Notes: a model not told the origin generated them from the letters alone. A DNA stretch of 64,000 bases from Rhizobium laguerreae (GCF_002008165.1 NZ_MRDM01000010.1:306541-370540); one strand, 5' to 3'. Counted from the first letter of the stretch, positions 17,037-26,617 are shown. Program-made: numbers and translations.

Positions 17037-17079
17037 CGGTAGAAACTCATTCGGTAGAAATTTATTTTCGGTAGAAACT
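17037..17079 (+). repeat. Three direct repeats CGGTAGAAA(C/T)T before the permease start
   Basis: CGGTAGAAACT at 17037-17047, CGGTAGAAATT at 17052-17062 and CGGTAGAAACT at 17069-17079 end one base before the permease ATG at 17081. Start-to-start spacings are 15 and 17 bases. They could bind a regulator or arise by local duplication. They leave the permease without a standard Shine-Dalgarno. Confidence 0.7.
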
Positions 17080-17080
17080 G

Positions 17081-19336
17081 ATGGAGCCCGCCACGACGAC
17101 ATCGCTCGGCCGTGCGCCGCCCCAGCTCGTCGGCGGCTGGGAGGCGGGGCTCCTCGTGTTCCTTGCGCTGCTCTATTTCGGCGGGGCAATCGTCAATCCG
17201 GCCTTTTTCGGATCGACGGAGGCCCTTCACGCGCTTCTGCGCGATACGTCCCGTGTGGGCATCATCGCGGTCGGGATGACTTTCGTCATCGTCAACAGGG
17301 ATCTCGATCTTTCGGTCGGTTCGACCTACGGCCTGATCGCGGTGGTCTTCGCCAGACTTTTTGCCCCGAGCTTTCTCGATTTCGGCGTGATCCAGTCGGC
17401 GATCCTCTGCGTGCTGCTGGGCACGGCGATCGGCCTGATCAACGGCGTGCTCGTCACCGTCCTGAAAGTGCCGGCCTTCATCGCGACGCTGACGATCCTC
17501 TTCATCGGCCGCGGTTTCGTGCTGGCGCTGACGCATGGCCAGGCAATCTATTACTCCGACAAGGCGAAAGACCATCCGCTGTTCTTCCACCTGGGCGAGA
17601 CGAATATCCTCGGCTTCAACAACCAGATCGCGATCTTCTTCCTCATCGCCATGGTTGGGGCCTATGTGCTTGCCAAGACCCGCTGGGGCTATGAGACTTT
17701 CGCCACCGGCGGAAACGAGCAGGCGGCGGCCTATGCCGGCATTCGCACGCGCTGGGTGCGCATTCGCGCCTATCTGCTCTCCTCGCTTTGCGCGACCCTT
17801 GCAGCTCTCCTGTCGGCCGCGCAGGACAAGGGCGTCACCCCCCTCTATGGTGTCAGCTGGGAACTCACCGTCATCGCATCGGTCGTCATCGGCGGAGCAT
17901 CGATCCTTGGCGGGCGCGGGCGCGTGATCGGGTCTTGCCTGGGGGCTGCGGTCGTCGTGCTGATCGATAAGGTGCTGCGCGAGGGATGGCCGATCACGCG
18001 CATCGTGGTGATCGACGGTGAAAACGTCTCGGTCGGTGCCAAGTTCACGTTGCCGGCAGGCGCCGTTCTGGTTTTCCTGGGTCTGCTTCTCGTCATCGCC
18101 GTGCTGATCGAGCCCTTCCTCATTCGGCGCCAGGTTGCGGCCCGGCTATGGGCATGGCTGCGCGGCCGGTCACCCCCGCCGGCCTATGAGATCGGCGGCG
18201 TGGCGATGGAAGGTGTGCAGACCAAGGGGGCGATGGCGGCCGACATGGCGCTGTCTGCCACCGGGCTCGGCAAGTTTCTCGCCCGCCGCGACGCGCTGGC
18301 CATCATCCTGACCGTCGTGTTGTGGCTGACGGGCCTCGTGCTCAGGCCGGACTACTGGTGGAACCTGCCCAACACCTTTGCCATCCTGCTCAATTACACG
18401 GAATTGGCCCTCATCACCGTCGGGCTCACCTATGTCATCGCAGCCGGCGATATCGATCTCTCCGTCGGCGCGGTGCTTGCCCTTGCCGGCAGCACGGCGG
18501 CCTATTTCCTGAAGGTGCTCGGCGCCGATCCGCTCACCGCCGTGACGATGGGCCTGTTTGCGGGGATGACCGCCGGGGCCGTCAACGCCATGGTCGTCGT
18601 CGGCTTCAAACTGCCTGCCTTCATCGCCACGCTCGGCATGTTCTACATTGCCCGCGGGCTCGCCGCCTGGTTCGTCGCGGGACAGCAGCTGACCGGCTGG
18701 CCCGAGGGCTATAACCTGTTCGGACGCAAGGTGAATGACGTTCTCCTGCATTTCGGCCTTGCATTGCCGCCGGGGATCATTCGCTCGGTGGCCGAGGTCG
18801 TCAGCGTCCAGACGATCTGGATGTTTTTCGTTGCCGTGATCGCCGGTATCGTGCTTGCCTATACGCCGTTCGGGCTGAAGGTCTGCGCGGCCGGCGGCAA
18901 CGTGCGCGCCGCCGCTTATGCCGGCATCAACACCAACCGCGTGCGCATCATCGCGCTCATGCTGTCGGCGCTCTGCGCCACCATGGCCGGGATCATCAAC
19001 GTCGCCTATTTTCGCAGCTTCAACCCGGTTGCCGGCCAGTTTCGCGAGCTCGATGCGATCGCTTCTGTCATCATCGGCGGCGGATCGATCTTCGGCGGTT
19101 ACGGCACGATGGTCGGCTCGCTTGCGGGCGCCGCCGTCATCACGCTCGTGCGGGCGCTGCTTCAACTCAACGTTCAGGGGTTCAGCATGCCGCAGCACTG
19201 GATCAACGTCTTTATCGGCGTCATCCTCATCGTCGCGGTGCTGATCGATATATGGGTGCGCCAGGCCAATATTTTCGGGCGCCTGCGCACCCGGCTGAGA
19301 AGAGGTGCGCCAACAGGGGACAGCAGTCATGGCTGA
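17081..19336 (+). CDS. Sugar ABC transporter permease, two RbsC-type domains fused in one chain
   Basis: A 751-residue inner-membrane protein made of two homologous RbsC/BPD_transp_2 permeases. Domain 1 spans about residues 25-350 with VGIIAVGMTFVIVNRDLDLS and AYAGIRTRWVRIRAYLLSS. Domain 2 spans about 405-745 with LALITVGLTYVIAAGDIDLS and AYAGINTNRVRIIALMLSA. A Pro/Gly-rich cytoplasmic linker joins them. Family members are normally 320-350 residues and dimerise, so here the heterodimer is covalent. Its last 8 bases overlap the ATPase gene. The ATG at 17081 has no clear Shine-Dalgarno because three direct repeats occupy the upstream bases. Confidence 0.93.
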   Translation: MEPATTTSLGRAPPQLVGGWEAGLLVFLALLYFGGAIVNPAFFGSTEALHALLRDTSRVGIIAVGMTFVIVNRDLDLSVGSTYGLIAVVFARLFAPSFLDFGVIQSAILCVLLGTAIGLINGVLVTVLKVPAFIATLTILFIGRGFVLALTHGQAIYYSDKAKDHPLFFHLGETNILGFNNQIAIFFLIAMVGAYVLAKTRWGYETFATGGNEQAAAYAGIRTRWVRIRAYLLSSLCATLAALLSAAQDKGVTPLYGVSWELTVIASVVIGGASILGGRGRVIGSCLGAAVVVLIDKVLREGWPITRIVVIDGENVSVGAKFTLPAGAVLVFLGLLLVIAVLIEPFLIRRQVAARLWAWLRGRSPPPAYEIGGVAMEGVQTKGAMAADMALSATGLGKFLARRDALAIILTVVLWLTGLVLRPDYWWNLPNTFAILLNYTELALITVGLTYVIAAGDIDLSVGAVLALAGSTAAYFLKVLGADPLTAVTMGLFAGMTAGAVNAMVVVGFKLPAFIATLGMFYIARGLAAWFVAGQQLTGWPEGYNLFGRKVNDVLLHFGLALPPGIIRSVAEVVSVQTIWMFFVAVIAGIVLAYTPFGLKVCAAGGNVRAAAYAGINTNRVRIIALMLSALCATMAGIINVAYFRSFNPVAGQFRELDAIASVIIGGGSIFGGYGTMVGSLAGAAVITLVRALLQLNVQGFSMPQHWINVFIGVILIVAVLIDIWVRQANIFGRLRTRLRRGAPTGDSSHG

Positions 19337-20111
19337 CGCGACACCATCCGCGCCGATCGTGGAAATGCGGGGCATCGAAAAAGCCTTCGGGGCCGTGCAG
19401 GCGCTTCGCAAGGTCGATCTGACGCTTTATCCCGGCGAGATTCTCGGCCTGGTCGGCGACAACTCGGCCGGCAAATCGACGCTCATGAAGATCCTGACCG
19501 GTGCTTATCAGCGCGATGCGGGTGATATCCTCGTTGCCGGGCAACCGGTGCGGTTCAAGAGCCCGCACGAGAGCCGCGACGTCGGCATCGAGATGATCTA
19601 CCAGGATTTCGCGCTCTGCGGCAACATGGATGTCGGCCAGAATATCTTCCTTGGCCGCTGGCCGCTCAAAGGCCCTTTCGTTAACAGGCGGAAGATGTAT
19701 GCGGAAGCCGACAGCGTGCTGAAACGGCTCAAGGTCGACGTGAACTCCGTCTATCAGAAGGTCGAAAGCTTGTCGGGCGGCCGCCAGCAATCCGTCGCGA
19801 TCGCCCGCGCAATCTCGTTCGAGCCGCGCGTCGTGATCCTCGACGAGCCGACCGCCAACCTTTCCGTGATGGCGACGGAACGGCTGCTCGAAACCATGCT
19901 GGAACTGAAGAAGCAGGGCGTCGCCCAGATCATCATCTCACACCGCCTTATCGATATTTTTGCCGTGGGCGATCGCGTCATGATCCTCAAGCGCGGCGAA
20001 TATGTCGGCGATCGCTACATCAGGAATACCGACGAACATGAAGTGCTGGAGATTATCGTTTCCGGCACGCGAGAGAATGCGCTGACAGCCGATGAGGCAA
20101 GATCCATTTGA
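19329..20111 (+). CDS. Sugar ABC transporter ATP-binding protein
   Basis: A 260-residue single-domain ATPase of the carbohydrate-2 (FrcA-like) type, not the usual duplicated RbsA form, so two copies should pair with the double permease. Walker A is GDNSAGKST (43-51; Ser replaces the usual Gly in GENGAGKST). The signature is LSGGRQQ, Walker B is VVILDEPTANLS, and the switch His is in IIISHRLIDIF. The ATG at 19329 overlaps the permease gene by 8 bases, implying translational coupling. It is the last gene of the transporter operon. Confidence 0.93.
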   Translation: MADATPSAPIVEMRGIEKAFGAVQALRKVDLTLYPGEILGLVGDNSAGKSTLMKILTGAYQRDAGDILVAGQPVRFKSPHESRDVGIEMIYQDFALCGNMDVGQNIFLGRWPLKGPFVNRRKMYAEADSVLKRLKVDVNSVYQKVESLSGGRQQSVAIARAISFEPRVVILDEPTANLSVMATERLLETMLELKKQGVAQIIISHRLIDIFAVGDRVMILKRGEYVGDRYIRNTDEHEVLEIIVSGTRENALTADEARSI

Positions 20112-20445
20112 ATAGCCACTGTGAATCAGAAGCGAAGGTTGACACCGGTCTGGTGAAACGCATCATATTGATTGTCAATCGTAATTCGACGCGCAGGTGG
20201 GGTCACGACCGGCGCCGATGGAGCATCATGTCAGCCCGGAAACGCTCGCGGCCCTGAAGAGGTTCACAGTGCAAAGACGTTCCTGAGCAAGCGCCGGTCA
20301 GAAACGGCTTGTTTCGGAGAGGCGTGGCTGGCGAACGCCCAGGGTAACATCGCACCGATCTCAAGCCTTCCTACTGGACTGCAGCGCCACGATGACGCGT
20401 TCAGCCATCGATGGCCACCTGCCGGGACACGATCCATTCAGGGGC
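20112..20445. other. Intergenic stretch without a gene
   Basis: A 334-base gap between the convergent ABC ATPase and nucleosidase genes. It has no credible reading frame and no strong terminator hairpin. The only local symmetry noted is the 11-base palindrome GATTGTCAATC. Nothing else is supportable. Confidence 0.4.
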
Positions 20446-21084
20446 TCAGAACCAGAAAACCCCGTCCTCCAGCGCCGTGAACAGGCTGTCGACGCCATAG
20501 GAGAGCTTGCGGTCGACGATGTGCAGATATTCGGTCCAGCCCGAAATATGCTGCAGCTCGACGGCGCCGTCGGAAATGCCGCGCAGGCCGATCAGCGGCA
20601 GCTTGTAGCCCTGGCAGGCGCGCAGCACCGCATAGGTCTCCATGTCGACCATGTCGGCGTCGATGCCGGTATAAGCGGCGCCCGAGATGATGTTGCCGCC
20701 GGTGGAAAGGCTTGCTTCGGCAATGCCGGGAATGCGCAGCGGCAGCTCGAGCGTTGCCGGCAGGTCGAGAAAGGGTGTCTTGCCCTTTTCGAAGCCGAGC
20801 GGCGAGGCGTCCATGTCGCGGTAGGAAACCGAGGTCACCTGATAGATTTCGGTCTGCTCCAGTTTCGCGGAGCCGGCCGAGCCGAGGGAGACGACGAGAT
20901 CGGGCAGGTCGTCGACGGCATCCAGCCGCGCCAATGTCTTGCTCAGCGCGATGGCTGCTTCGACCGGGCCGACACCGGTCATCAGCGGTTCGATGCGCGA
21001 ACGCAGGAAGGGACCGTATTCGGCCTCCGCCGCCATGACGAAAAGAATGGATTTCCCCGCGACCGATTTCAGTTCGAACTTCAT
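20446..21084 (-). CDS. 5'-methylthioadenosine/S-adenosylhomocysteine nucleosidase-family protein
   Basis: A 212-residue cytoplasmic nucleosidase-phosphorylase fold protein. The region VDMETYAVLRACQ carries the substrate-binding MET/Glu motif of MTA/SAH nucleosidases, and LRGISDGA supplies the catalytic Asp (normally SD in the family). N-terminal SILFVMAAEAEYGP matches the family start. It would cleave MTA and SAH to adenine and a thioribose in methionine salvage. The ATG at 21084 overlaps the thioesterase stop (ATGA), so the two genes are coupled. Exact substrate preference is uncertain. Confidence 0.85.
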   Translation of the reverse strand: MKFELKSVAGKSILFVMAAEAEYGPFLRSRIEPLMTGVGPVEAAIALSKTLARLDAVDDLPDLVVSLGSAGSAKLEQTEIYQVTSVSYRDMDASPLGFEKGKTPFLDLPATLELPLRIPGIAEASLSTGGNIISGAAYTGIDADMVDMETYAVLRACQGYKLPLIGLRGISDGAVELQHISGWTEYLHIVDRKLSYGVDSLFTALEDGVFWF

Positions 21085-21530
21085 CCCGTAATGCCCTCTC
21101 TACCGCGGATCACCATCATCGTTCCGGTCATGGAGGCGATGAGTTTCGCCGGCCCGTCGCTGATCGCGTAGCCTCGTCCGTCGGCGACGATGATGGTGGA
21201 GCCGGGTTTGGTGATTTCCCCGCGAAACAGGAAACGATCGCCGCGCCCGGGCGACATGAGGTTGACCTTGAACTCGATCGTCAGGATCGAGGCTTCCGGG
21301 TCGATGACGCTGTAGGCGGCAAAGCCGCAGGCCGAATCGAGCGCTGCGGAAATGATGCCCGCATGCAGGATGCCGTGCTGCTGTGTCAGTTTGACGTCGA
21401 AGGGAAGCTCGATCTCGACGACGCCGTGCTCGACGCGCGTCAGCTCCGCGCCGATCGTCTCCATCGCCGCCTGCCGCGCAAAATTGCGGCGGATTCGCGC
21501 GCGGAAATCGCCCCTGTCAGTCTCGCTCAT
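21081..21530 (-). CDS. PaaI-type hotdog-fold thioesterase
   Basis: A 149-residue hotdog protein of the PaaI/YigI group, which hydrolyses acyl-CoA thioesters. The motif QQHGILHAGIISAALDSACG is diagnostic (HG...G and the catalytic Asp). FKVNLMSPGRGDRFLFRGE gives the second strand block. The start at 21530 yields a family-sized protein; much longer upstream readings run antisense to the DUF2252 gene and were rejected. It is first in a two-gene unit with the nucleosidase gene. Confidence 0.9.
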   Translation of the reverse strand: MSETDRGDFRARIRRNFARQAAMETIGAELTRVEHGVVEIELPFDVKLTQQHGILHAGIISAALDSACGFAAYSVIDPEASILTIEFKVNLMSPGRGDRFLFRGEITKPGSTIIVADGRGYAISDGPAKLIASMTGTMMVIRGREGITG

Positions 21531-21800
21531 GTCTGCCCCTCTTGCAGCCGCGAAAGTGGCATGGCGCGCCGCATTCGACAAGCTGGACATTGCTGAAATC
21601 GGTCCGGGCGCCGATGGAAACCCGGGACCGTGTCGCCGCGGCAACCCTTCACCTTTCCGTCGCCGTGCAAGCCGGCACAGCTGGCCGGCACCGCTCGCCA
21701 GTACCGCTGGATTGTGGCGTTCCGATGCGAAGACGATTGCAGCTTCGCGCGGTGCGCGTATTCTCCGCACCGGGTCGCGAAATGATGGAGCGCCGGCGGC

Positions 21801-22877
21801 ATGACGACGATATCGCAATCGGTGCGGAATTTCGAGACCTGGCTGGCCGGTGAACTCGGCGACGATCTCGTCAAGGACGATCTCCGGGAGAAGCACGAGA
21901 AGATGCGGAGCGACGATTTCGTCTTCCTGCGCGCCACCTATTGGCGCTGGTGCGAGATCATCCTCGATATCTGCCCGGAACTGACGGGCGCGCCTCAGGT
22001 ACTGGCGATCGGTGACACGCATCTGGAGAATTTCGGCACCTGGCGCGATGTCGAGGGCCGGCTCGTCTGGGGCGTCAATGATTTCGACGACGCGGCGGTG
22101 ATGCCCTATGCGCTGGATCTCGTTCGCCTTGCGGCAAGCGCCGTGCTGGCCCGCGGCGGCGACGGTCCGTCGGTTCGCATGATCGGCGAACTGATCTTGA
22201 GCGGCTATCGCCGGGGCCTTGAAAATCCGCTGCCCGTCATCCTCGAGCGCGACCACAAATGGCTGCGCAAGGCGCTGCTGCTGCCGAATTCCGAGCGCCG
22301 GGAATTCTGGGAGAAATACGAAATGCTGCAGCCCGGCAAGAAGCCGCCACCGGCAGCCTATGTCGAGGCGCTCGCAGACGCGCTGCCGTTGGGGGCAGGA
22401 CCCTTCGCGGCGAAACCGCGCAGCGGCGGCACCGGCAGCCTCGGCCGGCCGCGTTTCGTCGCCTATGCCGAATGGCAGGGTGGGCCGGTGCTGCGCGAGG
22501 CAAAGGCGCTGGTGCCGTCCGCCTGGTCGCTTCGCCACAACCCGCGGGACGTGGCGATCCATGCAAGCGAGATCGCCAATGGGCGGGCGCGCTCTGCCGA
22601 TCCGCATTACCGGGTCTCCGGCCGCACCCTCGTGCGCCGGCTCTCGCCGAACAGCTGCAAGATCGAAATCGACCGGCACCCCGAGATCCTGCTTTCGCCG
22701 ACGATGCTGGAATTGATGGGATTCGAGATCGCCAATTGCCATTCCGACGATGCAGCGGCGGTTGCAGCGATCCTGAAGGATTTGGCGGCGCGGGGAAACG
22801 AATGGCTGCACGAGGTGGCAAGAGCCGCGGCATCAAGCGTCAGCGCCGAGCAGAAAGCCTATGCGCGTTCCGGTTAA
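21801..22877 (+). CDS. DUF2252-family protein
   Basis: A 358-residue soluble protein of the DUF2252 family. Signature blocks are LAIGDTHLENFGTWRD and WGVNDFDDAAVMPYALDLVR. These resemble the catalytic and metal-binding loops of the protein-kinase-like fold, so a phosphotransferase activity is possible but unproven. It ends 17 bases from the convergent DUF1513 gene and is divergent from the thioesterase gene. Confidence 0.87.
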   Translation: MTTISQSVRNFETWLAGELGDDLVKDDLREKHEKMRSDDFVFLRATYWRWCEIILDICPELTGAPQVLAIGDTHLENFGTWRDVEGRLVWGVNDFDDAAVMPYALDLVRLAASAVLARGGDGPSVRMIGELILSGYRRGLENPLPVILERDHKWLRKALLLPNSERREFWEKYEMLQPGKKPPPAAYVEALADALPLGAGPFAAKPRSGGTGSLGRPRFVAYAEWQGGPVLREAKALVPSAWSLRHNPRDVAIHASEIANGRARSADPHYRVSGRTLVRRLSPNSCKIEIDRHPEILLSPTMLELMGFEIANCHSDDAAAVAAILKDLAARGNEWLHEVARAAASSVSAEQKAYARSG

Positions 22878-22894
22878 GCCCTGCCTTCCCTGAT

Positions 22895-23974
22895 CTAGAT
22901 CCGCACGATGTGCTGATCCCAGGCGACGTCGCTGCGGGTCGACAGGAAATCGCCGTCATAGGAGGAGACGGCAAAGCCGCTTCTAGCCGGCGCGATGCCC
23001 GCCGCATCCGGTACGGAAGTCTCGGCCAGCATCTTGCCCGTCCTAGCGTCGATGGTCACCGAGGCGCCGCCCTTCGGCGAGGTTATGCCGACGAGACCTT
23101 CGCTGCGATTGACGGCGATCGCCCCGACGTAATTGGCGAGCCTGCGCGTCGTTTCCTCCGGCAGGTCGATGAAAGTAAGATCCTCCCCCTTAGCGAAATG
23201 GCCGACAAGCGGCGGCAAATCCTTGCGGTGGCCTTCATACTGGCAGGCGAACCAGATGCGGCCGGCGCCGTCGAGATCGACGTGGCGAGTGGAGAGTTCT
23301 GCCCATTCCGCCGGCAGCACATGTTTTTCGACCAGAGCACCGGTTGCCGCATCGATCAACGCCAGCGACGGCTGCATCTCTCCGAGATTGAGCTTGGTGC
23401 GCCCGAAATCCGGATGCGTCTCGATGCCGCCATTGGCGACGATCAGCAGGCGTCCGTCTTCGGAAACGGTCATGTCGTGCGGGCCGATGCCGTAGGTTTC
23501 GAATTCGCCGATGCGGGTGAAGCGGTCGGTGGCGTCGTAGAGGCCGATCATGCCGCGATTGCCGTCGAAGTCGTTCTCGCTGGCGTAGAGCAGACGGCCG
23601 TCGGGAGAGAAGGCGCCGTGGCCGTAGAAATGCCGGTCTTCCCTGGAGCTGATGACGATCGGCTCGCTTTTGTTCCAGGGATCGAAGATCATCGCATAAG
23701 TGCCCGGCCGGCGCGCGAAGGCGACAGTCTTGCCGGTACTGGCGCTGAAGGCCATGCCGTGGGCGCGGGCGGGAAGCGCCACCTGATCGACGATCTCGCC
23801 GCGCTCGGTCACGGTCGCAATGGCAAAGGAGCCGTCGGCTGCCCGAATGCCCGAGGCATAGACCACATCAGTCCCCTCCAGCGCCATCAGCGATCTTGGC
23901 GTCAAGGTGGCAAGGAAGCCGAGCCCCGCCGCCTTGACGAAGCTGCGTCGGTTGATCGCGGCACTTTGCATCAT
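22895..23974 (-). CDS. DUF1513 periplasmic beta-propeller protein of the iron operon
   Basis: A 359-residue protein with a twin-arginine signal (NRRSFVKAAGLGFLATL), so it is probably exported folded. The mature part has repeated four-stranded blades with HGMAFSASTGKTVAFARRPG and FYGHGAFSPDGRLLYASEND, typical of DUF1513 seven-blade proteins. The ATG at 23974 follows GGAG at 9 bases. It is the last gene of the operon, 4 bases after the second imelysin gene. DUF1513 proteins regularly accompany imelysin and di-heme oxidoreductase genes and are assumed to act in periplasmic iron handling. Confidence 0.88.
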   Translation of the reverse strand: MMQSAAINRRSFVKAAGLGFLATLTPRSLMALEGTDVVYASGIRAADGSFAIATVTERGEIVDQVALPARAHGMAFSASTGKTVAFARRPGTYAMIFDPWNKSEPIVISSREDRHFYGHGAFSPDGRLLYASENDFDGNRGMIGLYDATDRFTRIGEFETYGIGPHDMTVSEDGRLLIVANGGIETHPDFGRTKLNLGEMQPSLALIDAATGALVEKHVLPAEWAELSTRHVDLDGAGRIWFACQYEGHRKDLPPLVGHFAKGEDLTFIDLPEETTRRLANYVGAIAVNRSEGLVGITSPKGGASVTIDARTGKMLAETSVPDAAGIAPARSGFAVSSYDGDFLSTRSDVAWDQHIVRI

Positions 23975-23978
23975 CGTC

Positions 23979-25079
23979 TCAGTCTCCGTCCGAAAAGGAA
24001 AAGCCGGCCGAAAGGCCGATGGCTGCGCCATATTCGTCGCTGATCCGGGTAATCAGGTCGCGGCTTTCGGCAAGCAGCGTATCGAGCTTGGCCTTCTCCG
24101 CATCGCTTGTGGCGACGTCGATGTCGGGGTTGAGCTTCGGCACGCTGTCGAGCAGTGATTTGAAATCCTCGTCGATCGAGGCGGCGATCGGCTGTTTGTC
24201 CGGCGGCAGAAGTTCGGCCATGCCGGCCTTCTGCCAGAGCGTGCGCAGGCCTTCCAGATTGGCGGCCATCGATTTCCAGGTGTTCTTGGAACGCCAGTAG
24301 ATCGCCATGCGCGGCCGCGGCGCGGTGTCCTTGCCCTTGTAGAATTGCTCCAGCCGCTGGTCGCGGACATTCTCCGCGCCATGGACGAGAATGCCGAGCA
24401 GCGCGGTCACCGCTTCCTTGTTATCCATGAAATCGTTGCTCTGCGGGCCTGGATGTTTCCAGCTCGCCTGCACGCCGTCGGGCTTTTCCCAGGCGGCGAC
24501 GACTTCGCCGGCCTCACGCTGGATATTGCCCGCGACCGCCTCGCCGTAAAGGCAACGGAAGCCGTTTTTCTGCCCGACGAGATCGTTGGAGCCATTGCCG
24601 TAGAGCACGTATTCCAGCGCCGTCAGGCCTTGCAGCGCAACACTCTTGCCGGCGATCGCATCGACAGTCGCATCCTTTGGATCGGCCTTGGCGATCAGCG
24701 CCTGCACCTGCTTGAGGCCGACGCCCTTGCGGTCGGGATAAAACAGGATGTGCTCGAAGAGATTGTCCTGGATGACAGGTCCGGTCTGGACGATCTCGAT
24801 GATCGACCAGTAGCGGATCGTATCGTCGAAGGCGGATTTCGCCTTGTCGAGCGTCTGCTGCGTACCGTCAGCGCATAGATCCTTCATCGCCGTCGTCAAC
24901 CGGGCAGCCGATTGCTGCATGTTGCGATAGCCGGGACGGATCACCTCGTCGACGGCGCGCTGCATGACGGCGGGAACGGCATCCTCGTTCAGCCCTGCCG
25001 GGGGAGCAACAGTCTGGGCGGCCGCGGATGTCGCGAGGCCGATCAGAGTAAGGCAGAGCAGGGGGTGCCAAAGGCGCAT
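23979..25079 (-). CDS. Imelysin-family protein, second copy
   Basis: A 366-residue periplasmic protein with a signal peptide (cleavage near SAAA/Q) and an imelysin-like helical domain, including ALQGLTALEYVLYGNGSNDL and NLFEHILFYPDRKG. Imelysin (IrpA/EfeO-like) proteins bind iron at the cell surface or in the periplasm. Its GxHxxE-like motif is divergent (GLTALE), unlike the upstream paralogue with GYHAIE, so iron binding may differ. The ATG at 25079 overlaps the stop of the di-heme gene (TGATG) with GGAG 9 bases upstream. It is the third gene of four in the operon. Confidence 0.87.
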   Translation of the reverse strand: MRLWHPLLCLTLIGLATSAAAQTVAPPAGLNEDAVPAVMQRAVDEVIRPGYRNMQQSAARLTTAMKDLCADGTQQTLDKAKSAFDDTIRYWSIIEIVQTGPVIQDNLFEHILFYPDRKGVGLKQVQALIAKADPKDATVDAIAGKSVALQGLTALEYVLYGNGSNDLVGQKNGFRCLYGEAVAGNIQREAGEVVAAWEKPDGVQASWKHPGPQSNDFMDNKEAVTALLGILVHGAENVRDQRLEQFYKGKDTAPRPRMAIYWRSKNTWKSMAANLEGLRTLWQKAGMAELLPPDKQPIAASIDEDFKSLLDSVPKLNPDIDVATSDAEKAKLDTLLAESRDLITRISDEYGAAIGLSAGFSFSDGD

Positions 25080-26617
25080 CAAAGTGACTCCAGGAATGTA
25101 ATCAGGGCCGCCCTGTCGTCTTTCGGCAGGGAGGAGAAAGCGTTGCGGGCCTTTTCAGCTTCGCCGCCGTGCCAGAGGATCGCTTCGGTGAGGCTCCGCG
25201 CACGGCCGTCATGCAGGAAAAAGCTGTGTCCGCTGACAGTCCGGGTCAGTCCTATACCCCATAGCGGCGGCGTGCGCCATTCACGTCCGCTTGCAAGGCC
25301 GACCTGCTGCCCGTCGGCAAGCCCGTCGCCCATGTCGTGCAGAAGAAAGTCGGAATAGGGCCAGATCAGCTGGAAGGACTGCGCTTTTTCTTGCGTATCC
25401 CGCCGGGTGACGAATTTCGGCACGTGACAGGAAATGCAGCCGCTTTCGTAAAAAATCCGCTTGCCCTGCAGGGTCTCAGGGAAACTCGCCTTGCGCCGTG
25501 CCGGAACGGCAAGATTTCCGGAATAGAAGGTGACGAGGTCGAGAATGGGACCCGGCGCTTCTTCTGCGCCCAGCCGTTTCTGCACGCCGGTCGGCATATC
25601 GAGGCATGTCTCTTCCGCCTTGGTGCAATCGCCCTGCGCATCCGGGTGATCGGGCGTCGAGATGCCGATATCGTTGGCGAAGGCATCCGCACTCTGGTCG
25701 CGCACCGTGGCGTTCTGCGCCTTCCAGCCGAAGCGGCCGAGCGCGATCTTGCCGCTGCGATGGTCGCGCACAACCGCAGCCTTCCCCGAAATGCCGTCGC
25801 CGTCGGCATCGTCAGGATCGGCATGGGCAAGGATATCGGCCTCGGGAATGGCCTCGATCAGTCCGAGGCCGATCATCGCCGAGGCGACACGCGGCGAAAT
25901 CGTCGTCGCGGGATCGAGCGGCCCATAGCCAAGGTTCGTCACCGCATAACTCGGCCGGCGCAGCGATACGGTCTCGCCGTCGCCAAGCGTCACCCTCTCG
26001 TCGCGGTAGCTGATCGCCATCTTCCCTTCGGCGGCAAGCCCGGGAACGGCGAGGTCCTGCAGCTGATGGCCGTAGACCGGATCGGGAAAATTGACGACAT
26101 CGGCACTTGCGACCGCCGTTTCTTCCTCCGGCGTCGTGGCGGCGCGCGAAAGCCTCAGGAACATCGAGGTGGCGCTCGGACCTCCCTCCGGCGGTCTGCC
26201 GCGGCCGTCATTGACATGGCAGCTCATGCAGGAGCGGGCGTTGAACAGCGGCCCAAGACCATCGGAAGCCTGTGTCGAGGAAGGAGAGGACACCCACAGC
26301 TTGCGGAAGAGCGCATTGCCGAGCTTGAAATTCTGCTCTTCCTCGAAGGGGATATTGGCCGAAATATGCGAGAAGCTGTCTTCGGTGACGGGATCGATCG
26401 AGGTCGTCGCCCCTGCCTGCATGGCTTCGTATTGTTCGGCCTTGGAAAAATCCGCTGTCGGCCGCGTTACATCGGCGACGCGTTTCAGATCGGCCTCGGA
26501 GAGGTCGGTGCGTTTGCTCGGCAGATCGAAACCGGCGGCGATGCTCGCGGAAAAACCGGCAAGCGTTGCGCAAAGTGTTGCGCTGGCGAAAAATCGGCGG
26601 GCCGGGGCATGCGACAT
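25079..26617 (-). CDS. DUF1111 di-heme oxidoreductase
   Basis: A 512-residue periplasmic protein with a signal peptide and two c-type heme sites, CMSCH near residue 131 and CISCH near 396. These are typical of DUF1111 di-heme (thiol-oxidoreductase-like) proteins, related to MauG-type peroxidases. In imelysin operons it is thought to oxidise or transfer electrons to iron before uptake. It lies between two imelysin genes, 47 bases after the first and overlapping the second. Many acidic repeats such as DPDDADGDGISGKAA resemble Ca-binding loops. The heme sites are seen directly; the substrate is inferred. Confidence 0.92.
   Translation of the reverse strand: MSHAPARRFFASATLCATLAGFSASIAAGFDLPSKRTDLSEADLKRVADVTRPTADFSKAEQYEAMQAGATTSIDPVTEDSFSHISANIPFEEEQNFKLGNALFRKLWVSSPSSTQASDGLGPLFNARSCMSCHVNDGRGRPPEGGPSATSMFLRLSRAATTPEEETAVASADVVNFPDPVYGHQLQDLAVPGLAAEGKMAISYRDERVTLGDGETVSLRRPSYAVTNLGYGPLDPATTISPRVASAMIGLGLIEAIPEADILAHADPDDADGDGISGKAAVVRDHRSGKIALGRFGWKAQNATVRDQSADAFANDIGISTPDHPDAQGDCTKAEETCLDMPTGVQKRLGAEEAPGPILDLVTFYSGNLAVPARRKASFPETLQGKRIFYESGCISCHVPKFVTRRDTQEKAQSFQLIWPYSDFLLHDMGDGLADGQQVGLASGREWRTPPLWGIGLTRTVSGHSFFLHDGRARSLTEAILWHGGEAEKARNAFSSLPKDDRAALITFLESL

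Noticed and set aside
18170..19411. 413-codon minus-strand frame opposite the permease gene
   Set aside because: Antisense shadow with Arg/Asp/Gly bias; the sense permease is certain.
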